In this document: positions 41,127-49,947 of the stretch, piece by piece | Position numbering within the stretch: position 1 is the stretch's first letter | How the letters are laid out: each line of letters begins with the position of its first letter | Assembly: GCF_011766325.1 (NCBI RefSeq) | Contig: NZ_BLLG01000015.1 | Span: 1-64,000, forward strand | DNA: 64,000 nucleotides | Origin: Streptomyces pacificus | GTDB taxonomy: Bacteria > Actinomycetota > Actinomycetes > Streptomycetales > Streptomycetaceae | Reading direction: 5' to 3' | The notes under the pieces: generated by a model | The model's database searches: none | What the model was told of the DNA's origin: nothing | What the model saw: the letters and a program-made list of their open reading frames with translations, nothing else | Translations under genes and position numbers: made by a program

Positions 41127-42155
41127 TCAGGCCCGGACCGTCTCCAGGATCCGCAGGTCACCGCCGACCGGGATGCTCCGCCGCACCCTGAGGCCCGCCC
41201 GCTCGGCCAGTCGCCGGTAGTCCGACTCGGGCCGGTCCTGGCCGCCGACCAGCACCGTCAGCAGCAGCCCCCGGAACAGTGCCTCCTGGTCGGAGTTCCC
41301 GTCCACCATGCTCTCCATGATCAGCAGCGGTACGCCGGGGCGCATGGACGTCCGGATCCGGGCCAGGATGCGCACGATGGTGTCGTCGTCCCAGTCGTGC
41401 AGCGCGCGCTTGATCGTGTACAGGTCCGCGCCCGCCGGTATCTCCTCGAAGAAGTCCCCGGCGACCGTCTCGTACCGCCCGTCGACGCCCGCCTTCGCGA
41501 GGAGTTCCTCGGCCAGCGGCACGATCTCCGGCCGCTCCAGGACCGTGCCGCGGACCGTGCGATGCTCGGTGAGGATCGCGGCCAGCAGACTGCCGAGCCC
41601 GCCGGCGACGTCGACCACGTGCCCCGCGTCCGGGAAGTCGTAGGCGCGGGCTATTCCGGCGCTCTCCGCCTCAGAGACGGTGCTCATCGCCGCGTTGAAC
41701 CGGCGCTTGGCGTCCGGGTCGCTCTTGGTCAGCTCCCAGAAGGAGATCCCGTTCGCCTTCTCGAAGGACGACTCGCCGGTGCGCACCGTGTGCAGCAGGT
41801 CGCCCCACGCGGCCCAGTGCCAGTTCGCCGCCATGAACCGGGCGTCGGTCGACTCCGGGCTGCCCGGTTCGGCCATCAGCACCGCCGACAGCGGCGTCTG
41901 GGCGTAGGTCTCCCCGTCCGGCAGCCGCAGGAACACCCCGAACGTGCTCAGCACGCGCAGCAGCCGGCCCAGGGTCGGTGCGTGCGTGCCGGTGCGCTCG
42001 GCCAGGTCGGCCACGGTCCGGTCGCCCTCGGCCAGCAGGTCGGGGATGCCCAGTTCGGCGGCGACGTGGACGGCCCGCGCCCGCCAGGCCCCTTGCAGCA
42101 GCTCCACCATCTGCCGGTTGACGCCCTGGTCCAGAGTCTTGACGTGCTCAGTCAT
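41127..42155 (-). CDS. SAM-dependent O-methyltransferase (ASMT/COMT-like)
   Basis: A 342-residue methyltransferase with an N-terminal winged-helix dimerisation domain (VAAELGIPDLLAEGDRTVAD, LGRLLRVLSTFGVF) and a class I SAM domain (VVDVAGGLGSLLAAIL, LERPEIVPLAEELL). The catalytic His lies in KRALHDWDDDTIVRIL, and MRPGVPLLIMESMV follows. This family methylates hydroxyls of aromatic polyketides, carotenoid or phenol-like products. It is the last gene of the leftward biosynthetic operon that begins with the carbamoyltransferase. Confidence 0.88.
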   Translation of the reverse strand: MTEHVKTLDQGVNRQMVELLQGAWRARAVHVAAELGIPDLLAEGDRTVADLAERTGTHAPTLGRLLRVLSTFGVFLRLPDGETYAQTPLSAVLMAEPGSPESTDARFMAANWHWAAWGDLLHTVRTGESSFEKANGISFWELTKSDPDAKRRFNAAMSTVSEAESAGIARAYDFPDAGHVVDVAGGLGSLLAAILTEHRTVRGTVLERPEIVPLAEELLAKAGVDGRYETVAGDFFEEIPAGADLYTIKRALHDWDDDTIVRILARIRTSMRPGVPLLIMESMVDGNSDQEALFRGLLLTVLVGGQDRPESDYRRLAERAGLRVRRSIPVGGDLRILETVRA

Positions 42156-42344
42156 GGGAATCTCCGCAATCGCTCGTCGGGGGATCGGCCGGCAGAGTGG
42201 GGCGCGCGGTGGCGCCGGGCGGTGAGGGCCTGGTGCCGCGCCAGGCGGGGCTCGTCCGCCAGCGAGCGGTGCCCGGAGCGGCGCGGGGCACCGCGGTGCC
42301 CCGCGCCGGGCGTCGCGTCGAGGCGGACCTCCCCTGACGCGGCA

Positions 42345-43775
42345 CTACTGAACGGCCGCCCGCGGTGGGATGTTGTGGTTGTAGCGGAACATGTTGCCCG
42401 CGTCCCAGACCGTCTTCAGGTCCACCAGGCGCTCGTACGCCTCGGGCTCGTACGCCTCGCGCACGTACGGGGGGGAGGTGTGGGCGACGCCCGCCATGAA
42501 GTTGAGCATGCGGGTACCGGTGGCCCACGGCGCAAACGCCGCCACGACCCGGTCGTGGCCCTCGTACACCGCCTCGTCCTCGCCGATGCCGAGGACTCCC
42601 GCCGAGTACACCTGGAACCGCGCCTCGGGGAAGTGCGCGACCGCGTTGGGCACCTGCGGCGGGCGGGCCAGGGCGCCGCCGAGGTGGCGGACCTCCAGGC
42701 TGACCGCGCTCTTCGTGCCGGGTCCCACCAGCCCCAGGATCGTCTCGACCGTGTCCTCGTCCAGGGTGCCGAGCTGGAAGTTGTTGATGTGGTACGAGCC
42801 GGCGACCGGGGGGTCGTTGTGGATGGTGCCGACCTGTGTGTAGGGAATGTCGGTGACGGTGTCGAGCAGGATCGGCGCCACCTCCCGCAGCGGCCGGACC
42901 AGCCGCTCGCCCTCCGCGGGGTCGCCGAGGTAGCTCAGCCGCAGGTGCAGGGCGAAGCGTCCGCGCAGCTCCTCGGGTACGCCGTCGACGTCCGGCCAGT
43001 CCAGCATGAAGAAGGACGAGGCCATCTCCTCCGGCATCCCGGCGACCCAGGTGCGGTACAGGTGCAGTGCGTCCCGCACCGACTCGGCCGGGTACCACAG
43101 ACCGCCGGCGTACAGCCGGGCGACCTCCACCAGCCCGACCTCGAGCGCGGTCACCACACCGAAGTTGCCCTTGCCGCCGCGCAGCGCCCAGAACAGGTCC
43201 GGGTTCTCTTCCCGGTCGGCGAAGCGGAGTTCGCCGTCGGCGGTGACCACCTCGATGCGCCGGACGTGGTCGGCCGCGTAGCCGTAGCGCCGGGAGAGGA
43301 CGCCGATGCCGCCGCCCAGCACATAGGAGACGGCACCGACGAAGGGGGCGGAGCCGTTCAGCGGGGCGAGGCCGTGCTCGGCGGTGAGGGGGATGACGTC
43401 CTGCCACAGCGCACCGGCCTCCAGTCGCGCGGTGCGCCGCTCCGGGTCCACCCGGATCCCGTTCATGGCACGCGTGGACAGGAAAACCGCGTGGTCGTCG
43501 GCGGGCAGGCAGGCGCCGTGCCCGGTGGCCTGGACGGCGACGCCCATGGCGTGGTCGCGGGCGAAGCGGACCGAGGTCACCACGTCCTCGGCGTCCGCCA
43601 CGGCCACGACCAGCGCGGGCCGGTGCTCGACGGCCCGGTCGAAGCCGCTGATGTGCTCGGCGAAGCCGGGCTCGTCCGGCAGGAACACGGGGCCCTTGAC
43701 GTCCTCGCCGAGTCGCCGGACGCTTTCCGGGGGCGGGGCCGGGGCCGTTCCACTCGCCGGGTTCCACTCGCTCAC
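42345..43775 (-). CDS. BBE-type FAD-linked oxidoreductase
   Basis: A 476-residue member of the berberine bridge enzyme/VAO family: ALVVAVADAEDVVTSVRFA, VQATGHGACLPADD (His for the 8-alpha flavin link), SYVLGGGIGVLSRRYG, NPDLFWALRGGKGNFGVVTA and the C-terminal RYNHNIPP. The Cys that makes the second flavin link in bicovalent members (GxCxxVG region) is replaced: NGSAPFVGAVSYVLGGG. A mono-covalent flavin is therefore expected. It should oxidise an alcohol, amine or phenol in the product. Its GTG start overlaps the cysN stop by 4 bases (GTGA), so translation is coupled. Confidence 0.87.
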   Translation of the reverse strand: MSEWNPASGTAPAPPPESVRRLGEDVKGPVFLPDEPGFAEHISGFDRAVEHRPALVVAVADAEDVVTSVRFARDHAMGVAVQATGHGACLPADDHAVFLSTRAMNGIRVDPERRTARLEAGALWQDVIPLTAEHGLAPLNGSAPFVGAVSYVLGGGIGVLSRRYGYAADHVRRIEVVTADGELRFADREENPDLFWALRGGKGNFGVVTALEVGLVEVARLYAGGLWYPAESVRDALHLYRTWVAGMPEEMASSFFMLDWPDVDGVPEELRGRFALHLRLSYLGDPAEGERLVRPLREVAPILLDTVTDIPYTQVGTIHNDPPVAGSYHINNFQLGTLDEDTVETILGLVGPGTKSAVSLEVRHLGGALARPPQVPNAVAHFPEARFQVYSAGVLGIGEDEAVYEGHDRVVAAFAPWATGTRMLNFMAGVAHTSPPYVREAYEPEAYERLVDLKTVWDAGNMFRYNHNIPPRAAVQ

Positions 43776-45178
43776 TGGCTATCCTCATCCTTGTCGTTCT
43801 TGTCGTTCTTGTCGTTCTTGTCGTTCTTGTTGTTCTTGTTGTTCTTGTCGTTCGGCGCTGTGCGGGTGCCGGCGGCGCCTGTGCGGTACACCGGCCCGGG
43901 GCCCGCCATGCAGGCGGCGAGCGTACTGCCGTCGTCGGGGTCGATGAGCAGTAACGAGCCAGTGCGCCGGGAGTCCCGGTAGGCGTCCGGAGCGAGGGGT
44001 TCGGCCGTGTGCAGCACCACGCGCCCGAGGCCGCCCGCACCGAGCCGGTCCGGGGCCGGCTCCTCGCCGAGCAGGCTCGGGCCGAGCCGTGCGGGGATGT
44101 CGGCGACCAGGGCGCGCACCGTTCTCGTGGTGTGCTTGACCAGGACCCGGTCGCCCCGGCGCAGCGGGCGTTCGTGCAGATGGCAGACGGTGGCCTCGAC
44201 GGTGCGGGTGAGCGGCGGCTCCTGGCCCGCGGGCACGATCAGGTCGCCGCGCGCCACGTCGACGCTGTCGGCGAGCAGCAGGGTGACCGACTGCGGAGCC
44301 GAGGCACGGTCCACCGGTAGGCCGAGGGCGTCGATACCGCTGATGGTGGTGGCGGACCCGGACGGCAGGACGGTCACCCGGTCGCCGACGCGGAACGTGC
44401 CGGCGGCGATCCGGCCCGCGAAGCCCCGGTAGTCGGGGTGTGCGGCGGTGCGCGGCCGGATGACGTACTGGACCGGGAACCGGGCGCCCGCCCCCGCCGG
44501 TTCGCCGGCCGGCGGCACGGTCTCCAGATGGTGCAGCAAGGAGGGGCCGCCGTACCAGGAGAGTCGCGCGGAGGGGGTGACGACCTGGTCGCCGAGGAGC
44601 GCCGACAGCGGGATCGCGGTCGTCTCCGGGATGCCCAGCCCGCGCGCCAGGCCGGTGAACTCCGCCGAGACCGCGGTGAACTCCCGCCGCCCGTAGTCCA
44701 CGAGGTCCATCTTGTTGACGGCGAGGACGACGTGCGGGACCCGTAGCAGCGCGGCCACGGCGGCATGCCGGCGGGTCTGCTCCACGACGCCGTTGCGGAC
44801 GTCGACGAGGATCACCATGAGGTCGGCGGTGGACGCCCCGGTGACCGTGTTGCGGGTGTACTGCACATGCCCCGGGGTGTCGGCCATGGCGAACCGGCGC
44901 CGGGGGGTGGCGAAGTAGCGGTGCGCCACGTCGATGGTGATGCCCTGCTCCCGCTCGGCCCTCAGCCCGTCGGTCAGCAGCGACAGGTCCGGGCCGGTGG
45001 CACCGGCAGGCCTGCCGATCGCCGTCAGCTGGTCGGCGAGGACGTTCGCGGAGTCGTACAGCAGGCGCCCGGCGAGGGTGGACTTGCCGTCGTCCACGCT
45101 GCCGGCGAGGGCGAACCGCAGCAGTGTGGTCTGACCGGGGCAAGGCTCCGCGCCGGTGGGCGGCGTCGTGATCGGCAC
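43772..45178 (-). CDS. cysN: Sulfate adenylyltransferase subunit 1 (GTPase, CysN)
   Basis: A 468-residue CysN: P-loop AGSVDDGKSTLAGRLLYDS, switch region GITIDVAHRYFATP, ADTPGHVQYTRNTVTGAST, NKMDLVDYG and the elongation-factor-like beta barrels. With CysD it makes APS from ATP and sulfate. The GTG at 45178 follows the cysD stop by 2 bases, with GGAGGGG upstream. Two oddities are seen. Codon 409 is TTA (43952-43954), rare in Streptomyces and dependent on the bldA tRNA. The last 20 or so residues are an Asn-Asp-Lys repeat coded by a 9-bp tandem array. Within this operon it probably supplies PAPS for sulfonation rather than for general cysteine synthesis. Confidence 0.93.
   Translation of the reverse strand: MPITTPPTGAEPCPGQTTLLRFALAGSVDDGKSTLAGRLLYDSANVLADQLTAIGRPAGATGPDLSLLTDGLRAEREQGITIDVAHRYFATPRRRFAMADTPGHVQYTRNTVTGASTADLMVILVDVRNGVVEQTRRHAAVAALLRVPHVVLAVNKMDLVDYGRREFTAVSAEFTGLARGLGIPETTAIPLSALLGDQVVTPSARLSWYGGPSLLHHLETVPPAGEPAGAGARFPVQYVIRPRTAAHPDYRGFAGRIAAGTFRVGDRVTVLPSGSATTISGIDALGLPVDRASAPQSVTLLLADSVDVARGDLIVPAGQEPPLTRTVEATVCHLHERPLRRGDRVLVKHTTRTVRALVADIPARLGPSLLGEEPAPDRLGAGGLGRVVLHTAEPLAPDAYRDSRRTGSLLLIDPDDGSTLAACMAGPGPVYRTGAAGTRTAPNDKNNKNNKNDKNDKNDKNDKDEDSQ
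43791..43853. repeat. 9-bp tandem repeat (7 units) coding the Asn-Asp-Lys tail of CysN
   Basis: Seven units of TTGTCGTTC (two with TTGTTGTTC) run without a break. Read on the minus strand they code the NDK/NNK repeat at the C-terminus of CysN. The AT-rich units stand out from the surrounding high GC content. Being a multiple of three, copy-number change would keep the frame. Confidence 0.9.
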
Positions 45179-45180
45179 GG

Positions 45181-46068
45181 CTAGAAGTACCCCTCCCGTT
45201 TGCGGTCCTCCATGGCGGCCTCGGAGACCTTGTCGTCGGCGCGGGATGCGCCGCGCTCGGTCAGGGGGGAGGCGGCGATCTCCCGGATGACCTCCGCCAC
45301 CCTGGTCGCCGCCGACTCCACGGCTCCGGTGCACGACATGTCGCCGACCGTGCGGTAGCGCACCTGCCGCTTCTCCACGCGCTCGCCGGGATGGGGCCCG
45401 CCCCAGTCGCCCGCGGTGAGCCACATCCCGTCGCGCCGGAAGACCTCCCGGCGGTGGGCGAAGTAGATGTCCGGCAGCGCGATGCGCTCGTCGCCGATGT
45501 ACTGCCAGACATCGAGCTCCGTCCAGTTGGACAGCGGGAACACCCGGACGTGCTCGCCCGGGGCGTGCCGGCTGTTGTACAGCTCCCACAGCTCGGGGCG
45601 CTGCCTCCGGGGATCCCAGACGCCCCACTCGTCGCGGAGGCTGAACACCCGTTCCTTCGCCCGGGACTTCTCCTCGTCGCGCCGGGCGCCGCCGAACACC
45701 GCGTCGAAGCGGTGGGCCTCGATGGCGCGCAGCAGGACCGGGCTCTGCAGGGCGTTGCGGCTGCCGTCCGGGCGTTCCGCCAGCTCGCCGCTGTCGATGC
45801 GCTCCTGCACCGAGGCCACGTGCAGCCGCAGCCCGTACCGGGCCACGGTCCGGTCGCGGTAGGAGATCACCTCGGGGAAGTTGTGCCCGGTGTCCACGTG
45901 CAGGAGGGGAAACGGCAGCGGCGCGGGGGCGAAGGCCTTCAGCGCGAGATGCAGGACGACGGCGGAGTCCTTGCCGCCGGAGAACAGCAGCACCGCCCGC
46001 GGGCACTCGCCGGCCGCCTCCCGGATGATGTGGACGGACTCCGACTCCAGTTGGGCCGTGTGGTTCAC
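45181..46068 (-). CDS. cysD: Sulfate adenylyltransferase subunit 2 (CysD)
   Basis: A 295-residue CysD: PP-loop VLLFSGGKDSAVVLHLALKA, LLHVDTGHNFPEVISYRD, FGGARRDEEKSRAKERVFSL, FPLSNWTELDVWQYI and the C-terminal KREGYF. It is the catalytic adenylyltransferase that works with the CysN GTPase. The GTG start overlaps the cysC stop (GTGA). A GTG inside a coupled array is usual in this operon. Confidence 0.93.
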   Translation of the reverse strand: MNHTAQLESESVHIIREAAGECPRAVLLFSGGKDSAVVLHLALKAFAPAPLPFPLLHVDTGHNFPEVISYRDRTVARYGLRLHVASVQERIDSGELAERPDGSRNALQSPVLLRAIEAHRFDAVFGGARRDEEKSRAKERVFSLRDEWGVWDPRRQRPELWELYNSRHAPGEHVRVFPLSNWTELDVWQYIGDERIALPDIYFAHRREVFRRDGMWLTAGDWGGPHPGERVEKRQVRYRTVGDMSCTGAVESAATRVAEVIREIAASPLTERGASRADDKVSEAAMEDRKREGYF

Positions 46069-46628
46069 GCGAGCCCCCGCTCCTGCAGAAAGCCGAGCAG
46101 CAGGGCGGCCGACTCCTCCGGGCACTGCCGGTGGGCCGGGACGGCGAGGTCGGGCGGGCACGGCGCCTCGTACGGGTCGTCGACGCCGGTCAGCCCCACC
46201 AGGTCGCCCGCCGCCTGGCGCGCGTACAGCCCCTTCACATCCCGCTCGGCGCACACCTGGACCGGGGTGGCGACATGGATCTCCAGATAGGGGGTGCCGG
46301 ACCGCTCATGGCGCTTGCGGACGGCCTCCCGGGCATCGGCGTAGGGGGCGATCACCGGGACCAGGGCGAGGACGCCGTTGCGGGCCAGGACCTCGGCGAT
46401 CAGGCCGATGCGTGCGACGTTGGCACATCGGTCCTCACGGCTGAAGCCCAGGTCGGCGGTGAGCAGGGCCCGGTTCTCGTCGCCGTCGAGGACCTCCACC
46501 CTGCGGCCCTGAGGCGTCAGCCGGCGGGCCAGCTCCCTGGCAAGGGTCGACTTGCCGGCACTCGGCAGCCCGGTGAGCCACACGGTCGCGCCGGGCCGGC
46601 AGGTGCAGTGGGGGCTTGGGCGTGTCAT
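46065..46628 (-). CDS. cysC: Adenylylsulfate (APS) kinase (CysC)
   Basis: A 187-residue APS kinase: P-loop VWLTGLPSAGKSTLARELA, VEVLDGDENRALL, LGFSREDRCANVARIGLIAE, the lid region YARQAAGDLVGLTGVDDPYE and the downstream AP. It phosphorylates APS to PAPS, the sulfonate donor. The ATG has GGAG 6 bases upstream and overlaps the stop of the FAD monooxygenase (ATGA). Presence of kinase plus both sulfurylase subunits in one product operon indicates local PAPS supply. Confidence 0.92.
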   Translation of the reverse strand: MTRPSPHCTCRPGATVWLTGLPSAGKSTLARELARRLTPQGRRVEVLDGDENRALLTADLGFSREDRCANVARIGLIAEVLARNGVLALVPVIAPYADAREAVRKRHERSGTPYLEIHVATPVQVCAERDVKGLYARQAAGDLVGLTGVDDPYEAPCPPDLAVPAHRQCPEESAALLLGFLQERGLA

Positions 46629-48289
46629 CGGCCACTCCGCAACGTCAGGGGATGGGTGCCGGTGCCGGCCGCGTCCGTGCGGAGGATCCTCCGCACGGAC
46701 GCGGCCAGCACCTGGTGCCGCCGGGCCCCGGTCGGGAGCGCGGCGGCGGTGCAGCGCCAGGCCACGAAGCCGTCCGGCCGCACCAGCAGGGCGCCGCCCG
46801 GGCCGGTGCCGCAGGTCCGGGCCAGCGGCACCGGGGGGTGCAGGATCCTGGCGGTGAGCGGGACCGCCAGCTCCCCGGCGACCTCGGCCGCGGTCCGCCG
46901 CCATCCGTCGTCGCAGCCGAGCAGGAGGAGCCGGTGGCCGGCGGCGCCCGGCGCACACAGATCGAGGGTGGAGCCCTGCCCGGACCGGCCGTCCGGCCCG
47001 GGCGGGAGCGGTATGTGCGGCAGCCGGGTACCCGGCGCGCCGGACAGCTCGAAGGTGTCGGGAAAGGGAGCGCCCGGTCCTGCCGGGCCGCCGATCACCG
47101 CGGCGGAGCGGTAGCGGTAGCCCATGGCGATGGTGCGCGGATCGGACACCTCGGCGCCGAGCCGCTCGGCCGGGATGCCGTCGAGCAGCAGGGCCTGCTC
47201 GGCGGTCGCGATGCCGATCGGGCGGCGTTCGGCGTCGTAGCTGTCGAGCAGCGCGGGGCCGGCCCAGCCGTGCAGCACCGCGGCGAGTTTCCAGGCCAGG
47301 TTGTGCGCGTCCTGGATGCCCGCGTTGGAGCCGTAGCCGCCGGCGGGCGGATGCAGATGGGCGGCGTCACCGACGAGGAAGACGGGTCCCTCGCGATAGC
47401 GCTCCGCGACCCGGTGCCGGGCCTGCCAGTGGAAGGTCGCCGTCAGCTCCACCGGGATGCCGCCGGTTCCGAGCGCGGCTCGCACCAGTTCGAGGCAGCG
47501 CCCGGGGTCGGGTTCCCCGGCGGGGCCGCCGACGGCCTCGCTCTCCACGGCGGCCGCCCACCGGTGGTCGGTGTCCAGTTCCATGACCGCGCCCGAGAAC
47601 CCCGGGTTCTCGATCATGCTCATGAAGAACCGGCGGCCCTTCAGCAGCGGGGTGAGGTCGGCCCGGAACAGGATGCTGGTGCGGCGCGCGATCGTCCCCA
47701 GGCCGTCACGGGCGATCCCGGCGGCCTCGGGTATCCACCCGTGCGCCCCGTCCGCGGCGATCAGATACCGTGCGGTCACGGTCCTCGTACGGCCGTCCCC
47801 GGCCCGTGTCCGCGCCACGACACCGTCGTCGCGCACCGACAGCCCGGTCAGCGCCTCACCGAACCGGATGTCCGCGCCCGCCCGTGCGGCGGCCTCGCGC
47901 AGCAGCGGTTCCGTGCGGTGCTGCCCGCACCAGAACGGCGGGCACGGCCCCGGTACGGCGAGTTCCTCCTCCCCGGTCTCCAGCACCTCGGCGCCGTCGA
48001 GAGCGGACAGCGAGGAGACGCCGACCACCGTGCGGGGCAGCACCCGGTCCGGATCGGTGAGCGCGCGCGGATCGCTGCCGGCGACCACCTCGAACCCGGC
48101 CTTGGCCATCGCCTCCTGAAGCCCGGCCTCGCGCAGCAACTCCATCGTTCGGCGGGTGACATGGGTGGCCCGCGGCAGGGTGGAGGTGCCTGGCCTGCGC
48201 TCCACGAGCCGCACCGCGACCCCGGCGCGGGCCAGGAAGAGCGCGGTCGCCAGCCCCGACGGCCCGCCCCCGACGACCAGTACGGTCAT
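46625..48289 (-). CDS. FAD-dependent aromatic monooxygenase (PHBH/RdmE type)
   Basis: A 554-residue group A flavin monooxygenase: MTVLVVGGGPSGLATALFLA, a middle DG motif (YLIAADGAHGWIPEAAGI), and VFLVGDAAHLHPPAGGYGSN as the second FAD motif. A thioredoxin-like C-terminal domain is typical of polyketide hydroxylases. It should hydroxylate a phenol or polyketide with NAD(P)H and O2. It is second in the operon, 17 bases after the carbamoyltransferase, and coupled by ATGA overlap to cysC. Confidence 0.88.
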   Translation of the reverse strand: MTVLVVGGGPSGLATALFLARAGVAVRLVERRPGTSTLPRATHVTRRTMELLREAGLQEAMAKAGFEVVAGSDPRALTDPDRVLPRTVVGVSSLSALDGAEVLETGEEELAVPGPCPPFWCGQHRTEPLLREAAARAGADIRFGEALTGLSVRDDGVVARTRAGDGRTRTVTARYLIAADGAHGWIPEAAGIARDGLGTIARRTSILFRADLTPLLKGRRFFMSMIENPGFSGAVMELDTDHRWAAAVESEAVGGPAGEPDPGRCLELVRAALGTGGIPVELTATFHWQARHRVAERYREGPVFLVGDAAHLHPPAGGYGSNAGIQDAHNLAWKLAAVLHGWAGPALLDSYDAERRPIGIATAEQALLLDGIPAERLGAEVSDPRTIAMGYRYRSAAVIGGPAGPGAPFPDTFELSGAPGTRLPHIPLPPGPDGRSGQGSTLDLCAPGAAGHRLLLLGCDDGWRRTAAEVAGELAVPLTARILHPPVPLARTCGTGPGGALLVRPDGFVAWRCTAAALPTGARRHQVLAASVRRILRTDAAGTGTHPLTLRSGR

Positions 48290-48306
48290 GGCCGCAGCTC
48301 CTCCGC

Positions 48307-49947
48307 TCAGGCCTTGCTCACCAGCTGATCGCCGACGACGAGATGGTCCAGGTTCATGGCGGCGAAGGCCTCGACGGCCTCCTCCGGGGTCTCCACGATG
48401 GGCTGACCCGCCACGTTGAACGAGGTGTTGAGCAGTACCGGGCAGCCGGTCAGCCGGTCGAACTCGCCCAGCAGCCGGTACACCGCCGGGTTCTGTGCCT
48501 CCTCCAGAGTCTGGTGCCGTGCCGTGCCGTCCACATGGGCCGCCGCCGGGATGGCATCGGGACGGGTGACCTTCGTGACGATCAGCATGTACGGCGAGGG
48601 CTGCCCGAGGTCGAAGTACTCGTCGCTGCGCTCGGCGCGGGTGATCGGCGCGTACGGTCGGAACCACTCCCGGAACTTGACGTTCTCGTTCAGGTGGTCG
48701 CGCACGGACGCCGGGAACGGGGCGGCGAGGATGCTGCGGTGCCCGAGCGCCCGCGGACCGAACTCGCTGCGCCCGTCCCACCAGCCCACGATCCGGCCCT
48801 CGGCCAGCAGCGCGGCCACCTCCCCCGGCAGGTCCTCGGGGGTGCGGGCGGGCAGCCCCGAGGCGGCGACGGCCGCACGGGCCCGGGAGCGCGGGTACCG
48901 GGGACCCAGGTAGGCGTTCTGCAGGGCGGGCAGCTCCGCCATCGGCACGCCCTGGAGCTCGTGCAGCCCGTAGTAGGCGCAGCCGAGGCTGATGCCGTTG
49001 TCCCCGGCGGCGGGCACCACGAAGAGCCGCTCGAACGGGGTCTGCGCAAGGATGCGGCCGTTGGCGACGCTGTTGAGGCCGACACCGCCCGCGATGCACA
49101 GGTCGGTCAGCCCGGTCCGCTCGTGCAGCGCGCGGGCGCAGTGCACCAGGGCGCTCTCCAGCACTTCCTGGGTGGCGCGGGCGATGGCCGCCCGGGTGTC
49201 GAAGTCGGCCCCGTCGGCCAGCCGTCCCAGCAGATGGGAGGCCTTGCCGGCGGAGATGGCGACACCGCCCCCGGGCAGCAGGGTGACCAGGTCCGCCAGG
49301 TCGTCCACGAACCGCTCGTCGCCGTACGGCGCGAGGCCCATGGTCTTGCCGTCCTCGCTGACCGGGAAACGGGTTTTCGGCCCGGTGTAGGCGAGCCCGA
49401 TGGCGAGGCTCGCGGCGCGATACAGATGGCCGAGCGAGTTGTCGGTCTCACCGGGCTGGTAGTAGGCGGTCTCCGAGCCGACGTCCACCGCATGCGCCCC
49501 GCTGACCCGGTCGAGCAGCCGTATGCCCTGCTCGTCGGCGACGAAGGAGCTGATGGTCTCCGCCTCCCGGGCGGCGGACCCCTGCTTGTCGCCGGCGGTG
49601 AGACTGCCGGAGTTGTCGCACACCAGCACCGCGGCCCGCGCCATGCCGGATGCGCCGAACGCGCTGTAGGCGTGCGCGAGATGATGGTTGATCACCGTCG
49701 CCCGCCGCCGGAAGGAGTGGTAGAAGGGCCGGGGCACCAACTCGCAGGCGACCACGTGCTCCACCTCGACCGCGGTGGTGCCCAGCTGTCCCAGGCACGC
49801 CTGCCGGCTCGCGCCCGCCAGCAGATCCGCACCCAGGCCGTACTTGCTGCGCACGAGCCGTTCCTCGTCCACCGCGACGATCCGGCTGCCGTCGGTGGCG
49901 CAGGAGGCCCAGTCGTGCCCGGATCCACCTAGGCCCAACACGGTCAT
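48307..49947 (-). CDS. O-carbamoyltransferase (NodU/CmcH/TobZ family)
   Basis: A 546-residue protein of the Kae1-like plus YrdC-like architecture. The start MTVLGLGGSGHDWASCATDG and the metal motif INHHLAHAYSAFGASGMARA (HxxxH) are clear. LCIAGGVGLNSVANGRIL and RSEFGPRALGHRSILAAPF belong to the active site, as does LLNTSFNVAGQPIVETPEEA. It transfers a carbamoyl group from carbamoyl phosphate through carbamoyl-AMP to a hydroxyl of the product. It is the first gene of the leftward operon. AAAGGA lies 7 bases before the ATG. A promoter with TTGACA lies about 290 bases upstream. Confidence 0.92.
   Translation of the reverse strand: MTVLGLGGSGHDWASCATDGSRIVAVDEERLVRSKYGLGADLLAGASRQACLGQLGTTAVEVEHVVACELVPRPFYHSFRRRATVINHHLAHAYSAFGASGMARAAVLVCDNSGSLTAGDKQGSAAREAETISSFVADEQGIRLLDRVSGAHAVDVGSETAYYQPGETDNSLGHLYRAASLAIGLAYTGPKTRFPVSEDGKTMGLAPYGDERFVDDLADLVTLLPGGGVAISAGKASHLLGRLADGADFDTRAAIARATQEVLESALVHCARALHERTGLTDLCIAGGVGLNSVANGRILAQTPFERLFVVPAAGDNGISLGCAYYGLHELQGVPMAELPALQNAYLGPRYPRSRARAAVAASGLPARTPEDLPGEVAALLAEGRIVGWWDGRSEFGPRALGHRSILAAPFPASVRDHLNENVKFREWFRPYAPITRAERSDEYFDLGQPSPYMLIVTKVTRPDAIPAAAHVDGTARHQTLEEAQNPAVYRLLGEFDRLTGCPVLLNTSFNVAGQPIVETPEEAVEAFAAMNLDHLVVGDQLVSKA

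Noticed and set aside
40311..43982. Frame of about 1220 residues antisense to the methyltransferase and BBE genes
   Set aside because: A GC-driven shadow of the minus-strand genes, with no domain match.
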